Source: Burkholderiales bacterium (lineage in GTDB: Bacteria; Pseudomonadota; Gammaproteobacteria; Burkholderiales; Casimicrobiaceae). Taken from it: DNA of 64,000 nucleotides. The stretch covers positions 248,001 to 312,000 of the forward strand of contig JAEUPL010000001.1 of assembly GCA_016790165.1 (NCBI GenBank), written 5' to 3'. The position numbers and the translations under genes were made by a program. A model generated the notes under the pieces. The model worked only from the letters and a program-made list of their open reading frames with translations. It was not told the origin of the DNA and searched no databases. Of the stretch, positions 29,119 through 39,030 are shown one piece after another; the first letter of the stretch is position 1, and the number at the start of each line of letters is the position of its first letter.

Positions 29119-30900
29119 TCAACGACGCCCGCGTGAACGCTCGCGCGCGGCCACATCAATGTCAACGTACTTCCACGGCGTGCGCCAGAACGGATGCCGC
29201 ACGTAGTTGGTCAGCCACGGGTGCGACACATCGTTGGCGTAGGTGTGAAAACCGAAGTCGAGCACCGAGTAGGATGCCGCGATGCGCGACAGGGCCGCAT
29301 AGATCGCAGTACGGCGCGGGCCGATCGGCGTGGCTTCCGCCAGGTCATACAGTCGGTCGTACTCCGCATCCTTGAACTGCATGTCGTTGATGGCGTTGAT
29401 GTTGCGCGACACCAGCAGGCTGGGGTAGCCACTGCCGCCGGGGCCGCTGGAAATCCAGCCCCAGCCCCAGGATTGCAGCTTGCCGGTGCGAGACATCTCG
29501 ATCAGGTCCGGCCATTTCTGGTTGAAGAACTGCACCTTGATGCCGATGGCATCCATGCTTTGCTTCCAGATTTCGTCCTGCTCGCGCGACTTGCTGTCGG
29601 TTGGGTTGCTGCGCGTGAAGACCAGCGGCGTGCAGCCAGGCGCCTCGCGGTAGCCATCACCGTCGCAATCCCTGTAGCCAAACCGGTCGAGCAGCGCGCG
29701 GGCCAGCGGTGGGTCATACGGCGGACGCAGGTTGAGCCCTTTCTGGTGGCCGTTCTGCGTGGGCGGCACAAGTTGCGTGGCGAACTCGGCCTGTCCCTTA
29801 TAGATTGACTCCCGTTCTCGTGGGCTGTTGTAGCCCATCAAGATGGCGCGGCGCAGCGCAATCTTCTCGATGGCCATGCCGCCGACGACCGGGTCAGACA
29901 TGTTGAAGTATTGAAACTGGAGCGACGGCTCCATGATCCGCTGGTGGCGGATACCCTGTGCGGCGTACTCCCGCTTCAATGTGGTGCCGTCGAACAGCCG
30001 GCCATGCATGTCGCGTGGCACGTCGACCTTGTCCAGTTCACCGCTCTGAAAGGCCAGCATGCGCGGCAGCGATTCCTCAAGAATCTGCACCTCGATGCGG
30101 TCCAGTTGCGGCACCTTCAAGGTGGGCGATAGACCGGACGCCAACGGGAGGGCCTCGTCACGGTAACCGGAATAGCGCGTGAGAACGATTCGGCTGGAAC
30201 GCTTCCACTCAGTCGCCGCGAGCTGGAATGCATTGGTGCCGATCGGGTGTTCGCGCACGCGCCCGCGTTCGTCGCGATATCTTTCGATGACTTCACGCGC
30301 CACTGCAGAAAACGCAGCAGAGGTGAGATCGTACAGAAACTCATACTGCGGTTTGTCAAAGACGATCTGCAGGCGATAGCGGTCCAGCGTTCGCAGCCCG
30401 GCCATCTCGCGGTCGTAGTCAAACTTGCCGGATTTCTCCGCCGCTTCGCGCACCGGCTTCATGCCCACCAGTTTGTTCTCGATGAGGTAGTAGTTCGGCG
30501 AGGCGATCTTTGGGTCCATCAGCCGCTTGATGGAATACACATAGTCGGCAGCCACCAGCTCTCGCCGCTTGCCGCCGAACGCCGGGTCGTCCTGAAAGAA
30601 GATGCCGGGCTTCACCGTCAGCGTGTAGGTGCGACCATCTGGCGATACCTCCGGCATCTTTGCCAGCGTCGCCGGTTTCGGCGCGACGGGGCGGGCGTGA
30701 TAGTCGAACTCCAGCGGCGGATCGAACACCATGCGAATGATGTCGCTTGACGGAATGTCATCCGATGCAGCCGGGTCGAATGTGGATTCCGCCGCGGTGA
30801 ACGCAATATGCAACGTCTTTGGCGCCGCGCGCGCCGGTGCAGTCACAAACGGCAACGCAAGCGAGACGAGCGCGAGGAGGGCGGAACGACTAAGCTTCAT
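29119..30900 (-). CDS. Oligopeptide-type ABC transporter substrate-binding protein (SBP family 5), copy 2
   Basis: A 593 aa paralogue of the next gene. The ATG at 30900 is chosen over a GTG at 30915; it leads straight into the signal peptide MKLSRSALLALVSLALPFV. The mature protein shows AESTFDPAASDDIPS, VAADYVYSIKRLMDPKIASP and REHPIGTNAFQL. The two receptors share domain order and length yet differ at many positions, consistent with an old duplication and different ligands. No transporter core is encoded here. Confidence 0.92.
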   Translation of the reverse strand: MKLSRSALLALVSLALPFVTAPARAAPKTLHIAFTAAESTFDPAASDDIPSSDIIRMVFDPPLEFDYHARPVAPKPATLAKMPEVSPDGRTYTLTVKPGIFFQDDPAFGGKRRELVAADYVYSIKRLMDPKIASPNYYLIENKLVGMKPVREAAEKSGKFDYDREMAGLRTLDRYRLQIVFDKPQYEFLYDLTSAAFSAVAREVIERYRDERGRVREHPIGTNAFQLAATEWKRSSRIVLTRYSGYRDEALPLASGLSPTLKVPQLDRIEVQILEESLPRMLAFQSGELDKVDVPRDMHGRLFDGTTLKREYAAQGIRHQRIMEPSLQFQYFNMSDPVVGGMAIEKIALRRAILMGYNSPRERESIYKGQAEFATQLVPPTQNGHQKGLNLRPPYDPPLARALLDRFGYRDCDGDGYREAPGCTPLVFTRSNPTDSKSREQDEIWKQSMDAIGIKVQFFNQKWPDLIEMSRTGKLQSWGWGWISSGPGGSGYPSLLVSRNINAINDMQFKDAEYDRLYDLAEATPIGPRRTAIYAALSRIAASYSVLDFGFHTYANDVSHPWLTNYVRHPFWRTPWKYVDIDVAARERSRGRR

Positions 30901-31065
30901 GGCCGCATTGTGCACGTACTGCGGCGGTTCCGTTGCATTAGCGCCACGCTCGCCGGGCGATGAACCGGCGGGGCCACGCGATCGCCGATACTACGCCCTC
31001 GGACGAGGGGAAACGCTGAACGCGGGCCGCCCGAGCCGTGCATCGAAAATTCGACCGCCGCACAC

Positions 31066-31767
31066 GTGAAAACAGTGTTAACACGCCCTAGCTACCGCCT
31101 GCCGATTCGCTTTGACGTTGCAAAGTTGCGAGCGGACCTGGCGTTGGTTGACGGCACCGACTGGCGACCCCACTTTCACAAGGAGGACTTCTCCGGGGAG
31201 TGGTCTGGCCTGGCATTGCGGTCGCTGAGCGGGCGCGTTGATGATCTATTTGCACACCCGGGCGACCCTGACGACTATCGACCCACGCCGTTGCTCGAGC
31301 AGTGTCCCTCCCTGCAACAGGTGATCGCCGAACTGGGCTTGCAATGGCGCGGCGTTCGCCTGTTGAGTTTGGGCGCGGGGAGCCGCATCCTGCCGCACCG
31401 CGATCGCGGGCTGGCCTATCGTTTCGGCGAACTGCGCTTGCACATTCCCATTCTGACGGGTGATGCGGTTGAATTCGTGGTCGCGGGCGAGCGCGTGGTG
31501 ATGGCCCCGGGTGAGTGCTGGTACTGCGACTTTGATCGCGAGCATTCCGTCGTGAACTCTGGCAGCGAGCGCCGCGTGCACCTCGTGCTTGATGCCCCGC
31601 GTGATGCGCGATCCGACGAGTTGCTCGCCGACGCGCGGATGCCGCCCGTTACGGAATTCGACGCCATGGACGAGGACACGCAACGGCGGGTCGCTGCGCA
31701 ATTGCAACAGCGCGGTGATGACACATCGCTGCGGCTCGCCGCAGCGATCCTCGCGTCACTGTCGTAG
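31066..31767 (+). CDS. Aspartyl/asparaginyl beta-hydroxylase-family protein
   Basis: A 233 aa predicted Fe(II)/2-oxoglutarate-dependent dioxygenase. The family pattern is clear: ILPHRDRG supplies the first metal His, LRLHIPILTG is the core strand, and VVNSGSERRVHLVLDA supplies the distal His and the 2-oxoglutarate Arg. The start is a GTG with no strong ribosome-binding site; an in-frame GTG follows three codons later. Bacterial members hydroxylate proteins, lipids or small peptides; the substrate here is unknown. It is divergent from the two peptide-binding proteins. Confidence 0.85.
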   Translation: MKTVLTRPSYRLPIRFDVAKLRADLALVDGTDWRPHFHKEDFSGEWSGLALRSLSGRVDDLFAHPGDPDDYRPTPLLEQCPSLQQVIAELGLQWRGVRLLSLGAGSRILPHRDRGLAYRFGELRLHIPILTGDAVEFVVAGERVVMAPGECWYCDFDREHSVVNSGSERRVHLVLDAPRDARSDELLADARMPPVTEFDAMDEDTQRRVAAQLQQRGDDTSLRLAAAILASLS

Positions 31768-31793
31768 CGACGTCGAGATCGCGTCCAAGCGCG

Positions 31794-31865
31794 CTACGCC
31801 AGCGCCATTACGATGTCTTTTGCCAGCGACGCCGCTTCGTCCTGTGATGCAACGAAACGCCGGAC
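31794..31865 (-). pseudogene. Fossil 3' end of a glutathione peroxidase gene
   Basis: Read on the minus strand, 24 codons give VRRFVASQDEAASLAKDIVMALA and a TAG stop. The intact peroxidase at 33329-33808 ends VKRFAPQDEPASLAKDIEKALA, aligned residue for residue. The fossil starts within a few bases of the amidase stop codon. It is therefore a partial, diverged duplicate of the peroxidase 3' end. Confidence 0.75.
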
Positions 31866-31867
31866 GC

Positions 31868-33298
31868 TTAGCTTCTCGTTGCGTCAGGCGCCAGATGTGG
31901 CAAGGCTGAAAATTGCGCGGCGCGCTCGATGTCGGCGCCCACGCGTAGTAGCAAGTCTTCGCGAAACTTGTGGCTGACGAGCTGCACACCGACGGGCAAA
32001 CCCGCGACAACACCGGTTGGCACGGCCAGTCCGGGCAAGCCCATCATTGCGGTGCCCAACAGTGGGCTCTGCGCGCGGATGAGCTGGTTCATCGCCGCAA
32101 CAGACACCGTATCCGCGTCCACGGCGAACTGGCGTGACCACGAGTTGGGCATCAGCAACACGGGATAGTCGTCGAAAAACTGCGACCACTCGCGGGCGAT
32201 GGCGAGCCGCCGCGACAGCGCGTCGAGATACGCGTCGCGATCCAGCCCCGGCCGACCGTGATAAACGAACTCCAGATTGCGCTTGACAGCGGTGTCACCC
32301 ATCAGCTCAATGGCGGGCAACCCGGCGCGCCGCAGATCGTCATAGACCAGCGTGCGCCAAAGCTCCGCACCTTCCTCAAAATGTGGGGGCTCTGCCTCGA
32401 TGACATCGTAACCCGCCGCCTGCAACCACTCCGCTGCCTGCTCGATGGCGGCAACCACTGTTGGGTCAGCATCGTAGGCGGCGTGTCGTTTGAATACCGC
32501 AACGCGCGGAGGTGCGCCTGCTACCGAATCACTCGCGAAAGCAATCGGCGCCGGAACCCAGTTCGGATCGAGCGTGCTGCCTTGCGCCATGACCTCCAGC
32601 GCCAGTCGCGCGTCGGCCACCGTCCGCGTGAGGGGCCCCTGCACCGACATCAGCTGGTTGCTGATGATGCGGTTCGGAGCGCTGCCCTTGAACGCCGGAA
32701 CGCGTCCGACCGTGGTGCGCAGGCCGACCACGCCGCAGCACCAGGCCGGATGTCGGATCGAGCCGCCGTAATCGTTGCCATGATGAATCGCGCCCATGCC
32801 CGTGGCCGCCGCAGCAGCAGCGCCGCCGCTCGAACCGCCGGGTGTCACCGCAGCGTCGAACGGGTTGAGCGTGCGGCCATGCAACTCGTTGTCGGTGAAC
32901 CAGCGCAACGAAAACGCTGGCGCGTTGCTGCGCCCGATGATGACCGCACCGGCGCGGCGCAGATGTGTCACGAGTGGCGAGTCGGTCTGAGCGATGTTGT
33001 CTTTGAGCGCGACGGCACCGTCGGTGGTTGCCTGTCCGGCGACATCGATATTGATCTTGATCGTGACGGGTACACCATGCAGCGGACCGAGCCACTCGCC
33101 GCGCGCTGCGGCCGCGTCCGCGGCGTCGGCACTCGCGAGCGCGGCCTCGACGTCGGTGGTGACCAAGGCGTTGATGCGCGGGTTCACCGCAGCGACCCGG
33201 TCCAGCACGCTTTGCGTAATCACGCGCGCCGAAGCTTCGCGGCGACGCAGTAGCGCAACGACTTCAGTAGCGGCGAGTCGCCAGTAGTCTTGACTCAT
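31868..33298 (-). CDS. Amidase (amidase-signature family)
   Basis: A 476 aa hydrolase of the Ser-cisSer-Lys family. The catalytic Lys lies in HGVPVTIKINID, the cis-Ser in the signature TPGGSSGGAAAA, and the nucleophile Ser in NDYGGSIRHPA. Length and motif order fit the family (GatA-like fold), but there are no gatB/gatC genes, so it is a stand-alone amidase acting on small amides or amidated acids. Its 3' end is directly followed by a fossil of the glutathione peroxidase gene whose intact copy lies just upstream, so the amidase looks inserted between two copies. Confidence 0.92.
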   Translation of the reverse strand: MSQDYWRLAATEVVALLRRREASARVITQSVLDRVAAVNPRINALVTTDVEAALASADAADAAAARGEWLGPLHGVPVTIKINIDVAGQATTDGAVALKDNIAQTDSPLVTHLRRAGAVIIGRSNAPAFSLRWFTDNELHGRTLNPFDAAVTPGGSSGGAAAAAATGMGAIHHGNDYGGSIRHPAWCCGVVGLRTTVGRVPAFKGSAPNRIISNQLMSVQGPLTRTVADARLALEVMAQGSTLDPNWVPAPIAFASDSVAGAPPRVAVFKRHAAYDADPTVVAAIEQAAEWLQAAGYDVIEAEPPHFEEGAELWRTLVYDDLRRAGLPAIELMGDTAVKRNLEFVYHGRPGLDRDAYLDALSRRLAIAREWSQFFDDYPVLLMPNSWSRQFAVDADTVSVAAMNQLIRAQSPLLGTAMMGLPGLAVPTGVVAGLPVGVQLVSHKFREDLLLRVGADIERAAQFSALPHLAPDATRS

Positions 33299-33328
33299 CC
33301 TGACTTTACCCTGTCGGATGAACCGGCG

Positions 33329-33808
33329 CTACGCCAGCGCCTTTTCGATATCTTTTGCCAGCGACGCCGGTTCGTCCTGCGGCGCGAAGCGCTTCACCTT
33401 GCCATCCGGTGTGACGAGGAACTTGGTGAAATTCCATTTCACGTTCTTGCTGCCGAGCAGGCCGGGTGCTTCCTCCTTGAGGTGCTCAAAGAGCGGCGCG
33501 GCGGTGTCGCCATTGACGTCAACCTTGGCGAACATCGGGAAATTGACACCGTAGTTCAGATCGCAGAAGCTCGCGATCTCGCCTTCGTCGCCGGGCTCCT
33601 GATCGCCGAACTGGTTGCACGGAAAGCCGAGCACTTCCAGACCCTGATCGTGATACTTGTCGTAGAGCGCCTGCAAACCCTTGTACTGCGGCGTGAAACC
33701 GCATTTGCTGGCGGTGTTAACGATCAGCAGCGTTTTGCCCTTGTACTTCGAGAGCTTTTGCGGCTTGCCGCTGATGTCCTTGACGGTAAAGTCGAATGCG
33801 GTGGTCAT
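33329..33808 (-). CDS. Glutathione peroxidase (cysteine type)
   Basis: A 159 aa thiol peroxidase that reduces hydroperoxides with glutathione or, more often in bacteria, thioredoxin. The ATG at 33808 has AAGGAAAC seven bases upstream. The catalytic tetrad is visible: Cys36 in NTASKCGFTPQ (Cys in place of Sec), Gln in FPCNQFGDQEPG, and Trp/Asn in KWNFTKF. It lies between an amidase and a cystathionine-lyase-like gene; with the downstream formaldehyde genes it forms a thiol-metabolism neighbourhood. Confidence 0.95.
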   Translation of the reverse strand: MTTAFDFTVKDISGKPQKLSKYKGKTLLIVNTASKCGFTPQYKGLQALYDKYHDQGLEVLGFPCNQFGDQEPGDEGEIASFCDLNYGVNFPMFAKVDVNGDTAAPLFEHLKEEAPGLLGSKNVKWNFTKFLVTPDGKVKRFAPQDEPASLAKDIEKALA

Positions 33809-33890
33809 GAAGTTTCCTTGCCAAACTGTTTGCTGTAGAAGCGGCTCTGCCGCAACCCTCGTTGTCGCCACTGTTCGCGGCCAACCGCGG

Positions 33891-35060
33891 CTACATTGTC
33901 AGCGCCGCGAAGCCGCGTTCCAGATCGGCCTTCAAATCGCGCTCGTCTTCGAGCCCGATGTTCAGCCGGATCAGCGCGCCCTGATGTGGCCAACGCGTCC
34001 GCGATTTCGCGAGATCGTAAGTCAACGCGAGCGAGCCAATACCTCCCCAGCTTGCGCCGATGCCGAAGAACTCAAGCGCTTCGATGAAACGTGCCGCCGC
34101 ATCGGCGCCGTACTGGTCATGCAGCACGAACGAGAACACACCCGTGGAGCCGGTGAAATCGCGTTTCCAGACGTCATGGCCGGGGCAATCTGGCAGGGCG
34201 GGATGCAATACCAATTTCACTTCGGGACGGGTCCTGATCCAGCGCGCGATGTCGGTGGTGACGCGCTCGACGTGACGGATGCGCAGTGGCATCGTGGGCA
34301 AGCCACGCAGCACCAGGTAGATATCGTCCGGCGCGCAGCACTGGCCGGTTTGCAGCGCCATGTCTTTCACCCGCTTCCAGGTGGCTTCGTCCCTGGCCGT
34401 GATCGCACCCATGACGAGGTCGCTGTGTCCAGCGGGGTACTTGGTGAGCGCATGGACCGAGATGTCTGCGCCGAGTTCAAAAGCGCGCAGATACCAGCCC
34501 GCGGAGTAGGTGTTGTCAATCGCGACCAACGCACCCGCGGCGTGCGCGGCGGCCGCGATGGCGGGCAGATCGCTCACTTCCATGGTGATCGAACCGGGCG
34601 TCTCGACCCACACGAGTCGGGTGTTGGGCTTGATCTGTGCCGCAATGCCGGCGCCGACCAGCGGGTCGTACTGCTCTACAGTGACGTTCATGCGTTTGAG
34701 CAGCCCGTTCGCCAGCGTCTTCACCGGGTCATACACATTGGCTGGGATCAGCACATGGTCGCCCGGCGCAACAAACGGCAAGAACGCGTAGGCGACCGCA
34801 GCGAGGCCCGACGGAAACAACACAGTGGCGAAACCACCTTCCCATTCGGCGAGACGGTTTTGCAGATCACGCGTGGTGGGGGTGCCACTGGTGCCGTAGG
34901 TGTAAATCGATTCGTCGAAGCCGGAGCGGTTCTTCCACTTGCTGACGTTTTCGAACAGTACCGTCGAGGCGCGCTCGGTGCCGGGCACCAGCGAGCGAAA
35001 ACCGCCGGGGACGGCGCGCTCGGGATGAATGAGCAGGGTGGCAGGTTGCTTGGTGGTCAT
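33891..35060 (-). CDS. Cystathionine beta-lyase-like PLP enzyme (Cys/Met metabolism family)
   Basis: A 389 aa PLP-dependent enzyme, MetC-like, expected to cleave cystathionine or a related C-S bond. The ATG at 35060 overlaps the stop of the S-formylglutathione hydrolase by four bases (ATGA) and follows directly into conserved sequence. Landmarks are TYGTSGTPTTRDLQ, the cofactor-stacking region FPSGLAAVAYAF, DNTYSAGW with the PLP-ring Asp, and the Schiff-base Lys in HALTKYPAGHSD. The coupling to formaldehyde detoxification genes is unusual and may link glutathione or cysteine supply to that pathway. Confidence 0.88.
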   Translation of the reverse strand: MTTKQPATLLIHPERAVPGGFRSLVPGTERASTVLFENVSKWKNRSGFDESIYTYGTSGTPTTRDLQNRLAEWEGGFATVLFPSGLAAVAYAFLPFVAPGDHVLIPANVYDPVKTLANGLLKRMNVTVEQYDPLVGAGIAAQIKPNTRLVWVETPGSITMEVSDLPAIAAAAHAAGALVAIDNTYSAGWYLRAFELGADISVHALTKYPAGHSDLVMGAITARDEATWKRVKDMALQTGQCCAPDDIYLVLRGLPTMPLRIRHVERVTTDIARWIRTRPEVKLVLHPALPDCPGHDVWKRDFTGSTGVFSFVLHDQYGADAAARFIEALEFFGIGASWGGIGSLALTYDLAKSRTRWPHQGALIRLNIGLEDERDLKADLERGFAALTM

Positions 35061-35950
35061 GGGCGAGTGAGTGATCGATCGCGCAGCAGGGTGCGCGCGT
35101 GATGATCCAGGTGATCGTTGACGAAGGTGGCGATGAAGTAGTAGCCGTGATCGTACGCTGGGTGGCGCCGTAACGTGAGCGCCTGCCCGACCGCCGCACA
35201 TGCCTGTTCGAAACATTCGGGATGCAGCTGCGTCGCAAGAAACTTGTCGGCCAGCCCCTGATCAATCAGAATGCCGTCGGGGAAGGGCGCGGCGGTCGCT
35301 GAGGCCATGAGCTCGCTGGCGTCGTGTTCGCGCCACGTTGTGGTGTCGGAGCCCAGGTAACCGGCAAAGGCCTTCTGCCCCCAAGGGCATTTCATCGGCG
35401 CGCAGATCGGTGCCAGTGCTGACACCGACTTGAACAATCCACGATGACGCTGGGCGAGCGTGAGCGCGCCATGACCACCCATCGAGTGGCCCATCAGGCC
35501 CAGTCGATTGCGATCGATCGGTAGTACCGTCGCGAGCAGTGTCGGCAGCTCTTGCGTCAGGTAGCTCTCCATGCGGTAGTACGTCGACCACGGCGACTGT
35601 TCCGCATCGAGATAGAAGCTCGCCGCAAGCCCGAAACCCCAGTGGTCGGTCTCACCCGGCAGGCGGGCGTCGCGCGGGCCGGTGTCGGGCGCGATGAGGG
35701 CGATGCCCAGTTCGGCGGCACGGCGCTGTGCGCCGGCCTTGATCATGAACGTCTCTTCGTTGCAGGTAAGACCGGCGAGATAGATGATTGCCGGCGCGCA
35801 GCCGCTGCTGTCATCGCGCACCGCCCGCGCCGGAAGGAACACCGAGAAACGCATCGGCAGCCCGATGGTCGTGGAGTGGTGCTCGTAGAAGCGCTGCACA
35901 CCGCCGAAGCAGCCGTGCTCACTAAGCAACCACAGCGTCGTGTCGGACAT
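35057..35950 (-). CDS. fghA: S-formylglutathione hydrolase
   Basis: Hydrolyses S-formylglutathione to formate and glutathione, the second step of glutathione-dependent formaldehyde oxidation. 297 aa, slightly longer than the usual 280. The esterase-D landmarks are YLAGLTCNEETF (oxyanion region), the nucleophile elbow GHSMGGHGAL and the late His in PAYDHGYYF. Its ATG sits inside the stop of the upstream alcohol dehydrogenase (TGATG), and its stop overlaps the next gene, so the three proteins are translationally coupled. Confidence 0.95.
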   Translation of the reverse strand: MSDTTLWLLSEHGCFGGVQRFYEHHSTTIGLPMRFSVFLPARAVRDDSSGCAPAIIYLAGLTCNEETFMIKAGAQRRAAELGIALIAPDTGPRDARLPGETDHWGFGLAASFYLDAEQSPWSTYYRMESYLTQELPTLLATVLPIDRNRLGLMGHSMGGHGALTLAQRHRGLFKSVSALAPICAPMKCPWGQKAFAGYLGSDTTTWREHDASELMASATAAPFPDGILIDQGLADKFLATQLHPECFEQACAAVGQALTLRRHPAYDHGYYFIATFVNDHLDHHARTLLRDRSLTRP

Positions 35951-37056
35951 CAGTAGATGACCACGCCGCGAATCGACTCGCCGCGTTTCATGAGGTCGAA
36001 GCCTTCGTTGATCTTTTCAAGTGGCATGGTGTGGGTAATCAGATCGTCGATATTGATCTTGCCCTCCATGTACCAGTCGACGATCTTCGGCACGTCGGTG
36101 CGACCGCGAGCGCCGCCAAATGCTGAACCCTTCCATTGGCGACCCGTCACCAGCTGGAAGGGCCGCGTGCTGATCTCGGCGCCCGCCTCGGCGACGCCGA
36201 TGATGATGCTCTGGCCCCAGCCCTTGTGCGTGCATTCGAGCGCCTGACGCATGACTTTGGTATTGCCGATGCACTCGAAGCTGTAGTCGGCGCCGCCGTC
36301 GGTGAGTTGCACGATGGCGTCGACGACGTTCTCGGCGTCTTTCGGATTGATGAAATGTGTCATGCCGAACTGGCGCGCCATCGCCTCGCGTGCCGGATTG
36401 ATGTCGATCCCGATGATTTTGTCCGCGCCGACCATCTTCGCGCCCTGGATCACGTTGAGACCGATACCGCCGAGACCGAACACCACAACGTTGGCACCCG
36501 CCTCGACTTTGGCGGTGAAGATCACGGCACCGATGCCGGTAGTGACGCCGCAGCCGATGTAACAAACCTTGTCGAACGGTGCGTCCTTGCGGATCTTCGC
36601 GAGCGAAATCTCGGGGGCGACGGTGTAGTTGGAGAACGTCGACGTGCCCATGTAGTGAAAGATCGGCTTGCCGTCCAGCGAGAAGCGGCTGGTGGCGTCG
36701 GGCATCAGTCCCTTGCCCTGCGTTCCGCGGATCAGCTGGCACAGATTGGTCTTGCGCGACAGGCAGAACTTGCACTGTCGGCACTCCGGCGTATAGAGCG
36801 GAATCACGTGGTCGCCCTTTTGCAGTGTCGTCACGCCAGGACCGACGTCGACCACGACGCCCGCGCCTTCGTGACCCAGTATGGCCGGGAAGATGCCCTC
36901 CGGGTCAGCGCCCGAGAGGGTGTAGTAGTCGGTATGGCAGATACCGGTCGCCTTGATCTCAACGAGCACTTCACCGAACTTGGGGCCCTCAAGGTCGACG
37001 GTTTCGATGGTCAGTGGAGCGCCCGATTTCCAGGCGACGGCGGCTTTGGTTTTCAC
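35950..37056 (-). CDS. frmA: S-(hydroxymethyl)glutathione dehydrogenase / class III alcohol dehydrogenase
   Basis: Oxidises S-hydroxymethylglutathione with NAD to S-formylglutathione. The GTG at 37056 is chosen: it has AAAGGA seven bases upstream and starts the family N-terminus (V/M)[11 protein letters not shown], giving 368 aa, the expected size. Catalytic zinc residues are in [12 protein letters not shown] and GHEGAG; the structural-zinc cysteines are in [15 protein letters not shown]; the coenzyme loop is GLGGIGLNV. It heads the frmA - fghA - cystathionine-lyase-like operon. Confidence 0.96.
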   Translation of the reverse strand: MKTKAAVAWKSGAPLTIETVDLEGPKFGEVLVEIKATGICHTDYYTLSGADPEGIFPAILGHEGAGVVVDVGPGVTTLQKGDHVIPLYTPECRQCKFCLSRKTNLCQLIRGTQGKGLMPDATSRFSLDGKPIFHYMGTSTFSNYTVAPEISLAKIRKDAPFDKVCYIGCGVTTGIGAVIFTAKVEAGANVVVFGLGGIGLNVIQGAKMVGADKIIGIDINPAREAMARQFGMTHFINPKDAENVVDAIVQLTDGGADYSFECIGNTKVMRQALECTHKGWGQSIIIGVAEAGAEISTRPFQLVTGRQWKGSAFGGARGRTDVPKIVDWYMEGKINIDDLITHTMPLEKINEGFDLMKRGESIRGVVIY

Positions 37057-37237
37057 GCGGCGAATCCTTTGCTTCGAAGCAGCGTCCAGTGTATTCGCCC
37101 GAGTGGCCAGGCGAGCCGTGGCCGGTCCACCTCTTTTCTGAACGCAATAACCGCCGCGACGCACGACGAGCCTAGAATCGGCCAGCCGCACATGTACGGG
37201 CGTGCGGCGGTGACAGAAGCATCGGCAGGAGAAGCGA

Positions 37238-38941
37238 ATGAAGTGGTTGAAGGCTCGCGCATGGGCTGCGGTGGTGGTGGCGGGGATGGCGGGTGTCGCA
37301 GGTGCGGCGACCCCGGCGGGCGGTGTCCCGGGCGGCATTGCGCCACCCAAGCTGGTGTTGGTGGTGCTGGTCGACGGATTGCCGCAAGAACAGTTGCTCA
37401 AGAACTACGATCTGTTCGCGCCGAACGGCCTGCGCCGGCTGATGGACAAAGGTGCGTGGTTCTCCGATGCGCATCAGGCCCATGCGTTCACGGTGACAGC
37501 GGTCGGGCATGCCGCCATCCTCTCTGGCGCGTACCCCTATCAAACCGGCATCATTGGCAACGACTGGAAGACCCGCGACGGCAAGTTTGTCTACAACACC
37601 GCCGACACCGCGCACAAGTATCTCGACGGCACGCCGACGCAGGAGGAGGACGGTACCAGCCCGAAGCTGTTGCAGGTGAGCTTGCTGGGTGACGAGCTGC
37701 GCTACGCCAGCAACAACGCGAGCCGCGTGTTCTCGGTGGCCGGCAAGGACCGTGGTGCGATCCTGATGGCCGGCAAGACGGGCACAGCCTACATGTATTC
37801 CACCAAGACGGGCCGCTTCACCAGCACCAGCTACTACATGGACAAGCACCCGCAGTGGTGGGAGGACTACTACGCGAAGTCGCCGCAAAACAAATGGTTC
37901 CACCAGCGCTGGAATGTGCTGCTAGAGGACAACCCGAAGGCCTATGAGCGCGCGTTGCCTGAGGGGCAAAAGGCGGCGGTGTACAACCAGATGACCTCGA
38001 AGATGGGCTACCTCTACGGCATCGGTGAGACCAGCCCTGGTGGCAGCTATTACCGCATGCTGATGCCGAGCCCGTTCGGTGACGAGATGACGGCGGAGTT
38101 CGCCACCGCAATGATGAAAGCGGAGGGCATCGGCCGTAATGCGAAGGGCGCGACAGACATTCTGACCGTCAGCTTCTCCAGCCACGATTACATCAATCAC
38201 AACTTCGGACCCGAGAGCATTCAGTCGATGGACCATTTGCTCCGGCTGGACCGCACGTTGGCAAAGTTCTTTGAGGCGGTGGAGGCGCACGCAGGCCGCG
38301 ACAACGTGCTCACCGTGTTCTCCGCCGATCACGGATTCATGAACACGCCGGAATACAGCGCTGGCCGCGGCTTTGAGGCCGGTCGTATTGATCCGACCGA
38401 TACCCGCAATGCTGTCAATGCGCTCGCCGAGAAGAAATTCGGCATCCCGAAAATCGCCACTCAACATATGGTGGGTGGCTGGACGCTGGACTACGCCGCC
38501 ATCGACGCCAAGGGACTCAACCGCGAAGACGTGGAGAACTTCATGGCACGCGCCCTGCTTGAGCAGCCGGGGATCGGTTACGCCTTCACGCGAAGCCAGC
38601 TGGAACGCGGCGATCTGCCCGCGCATCGCGTGGCGCTACTGTCGCAACGCGCATGGCACCGGCAATCGGCGGTGGACATCATGGTGATTACCAAACCGTT
38701 CTACTACTTCCAGTCGAAGTCATCGAACCCGGGTAGCGTGTGTTCGCACGGAACCCCGTACAGCTACGACACCAACGTGCCGCTGATGATTCATGGGCCG
38801 AAGTGGGTCAAAGGTGGTCGCTATACGCAATACACCGAAACGGTTGATATCGCCCCGACGCTTGCGCAGTTGCTGAACATTCGCATGCCGAGCGCCAGTG
38901 AGGGCAAAGTGCTGACGCAGGCGCTGGTGGGGCGGCCGTAG
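37238..38941 (+). CDS. Alkaline phosphatase superfamily protein (PafA/NPP-like), exported
   Basis: A 567 aa predicted periplasmic metallo-phosphoesterase preceded by AGGAG. The signal peptide [17 protein letters not shown] comes first. Metal-site residues are recognisable in [11 protein letters not shown] (Asp), [14 protein letters not shown] (nucleophile Thr region), [16 protein letters not shown] (Asp/His), SADHGF (Asp/His) and the late [15 protein letters not shown] (His). This set fits the Thr-nucleophile phosphate-irrepressible phosphatases; monoester versus diester preference cannot be told. Confidence 0.85.
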   Translation: MKWLKARAWAAVVVAGMAGVAGAATPAGGVPGGIAPPKLVLVVLVDGLPQEQLLKNYDLFAPNGLRRLMDKGAWFSDAHQAHAFTVTAVGHAAILSGAYPYQTGIIGNDWKTRDGKFVYNTADTAHKYLDGTPTQEEDGTSPKLLQVSLLGDELRYASNNASRVFSVAGKDRGAILMAGKTGTAYMYSTKTGRFTSTSYYMDKHPQWWEDYYAKSPQNKWFHQRWNVLLEDNPKAYERALPEGQKAAVYNQMTSKMGYLYGIGETSPGGSYYRMLMPSPFGDEMTAEFATAMMKAEGIGRNAKGATDILTVSFSSHDYINHNFGPESIQSMDHLLRLDRTLAKFFEAVEAHAGRDNVLTVFSADHGFMNTPEYSAGRGFEAGRIDPTDTRNAVNALAEKKFGIPKIATQHMVGGWTLDYAAIDAKGLNREDVENFMARALLEQPGIGYAFTRSQLERGDLPAHRVALLSQRAWHRQSAVDIMVITKPFYYFQSKSSNPGSVCSHGTPYSYDTNVPLMIHGPKWVKGGRYTQYTETVDIAPTLAQLLNIRMPSASEGKVLTQALVGRP

Positions 38942-39030
38942 CCGCGATGCAGCGCAGCGAAATCGAGGCATGTTCGGGCCGCGAACGCCAGCCGTACCTG
39001 CGGCCGCGTTGTAGCCGGCAATGACTCACG

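Noticed and set aside
36136..37692. Plus-strand open frame across frmA and the phosphatase start
   Set aside because: It runs antisense to frmA and then out of frame through the phosphatase gene; both real genes have strong family matches.
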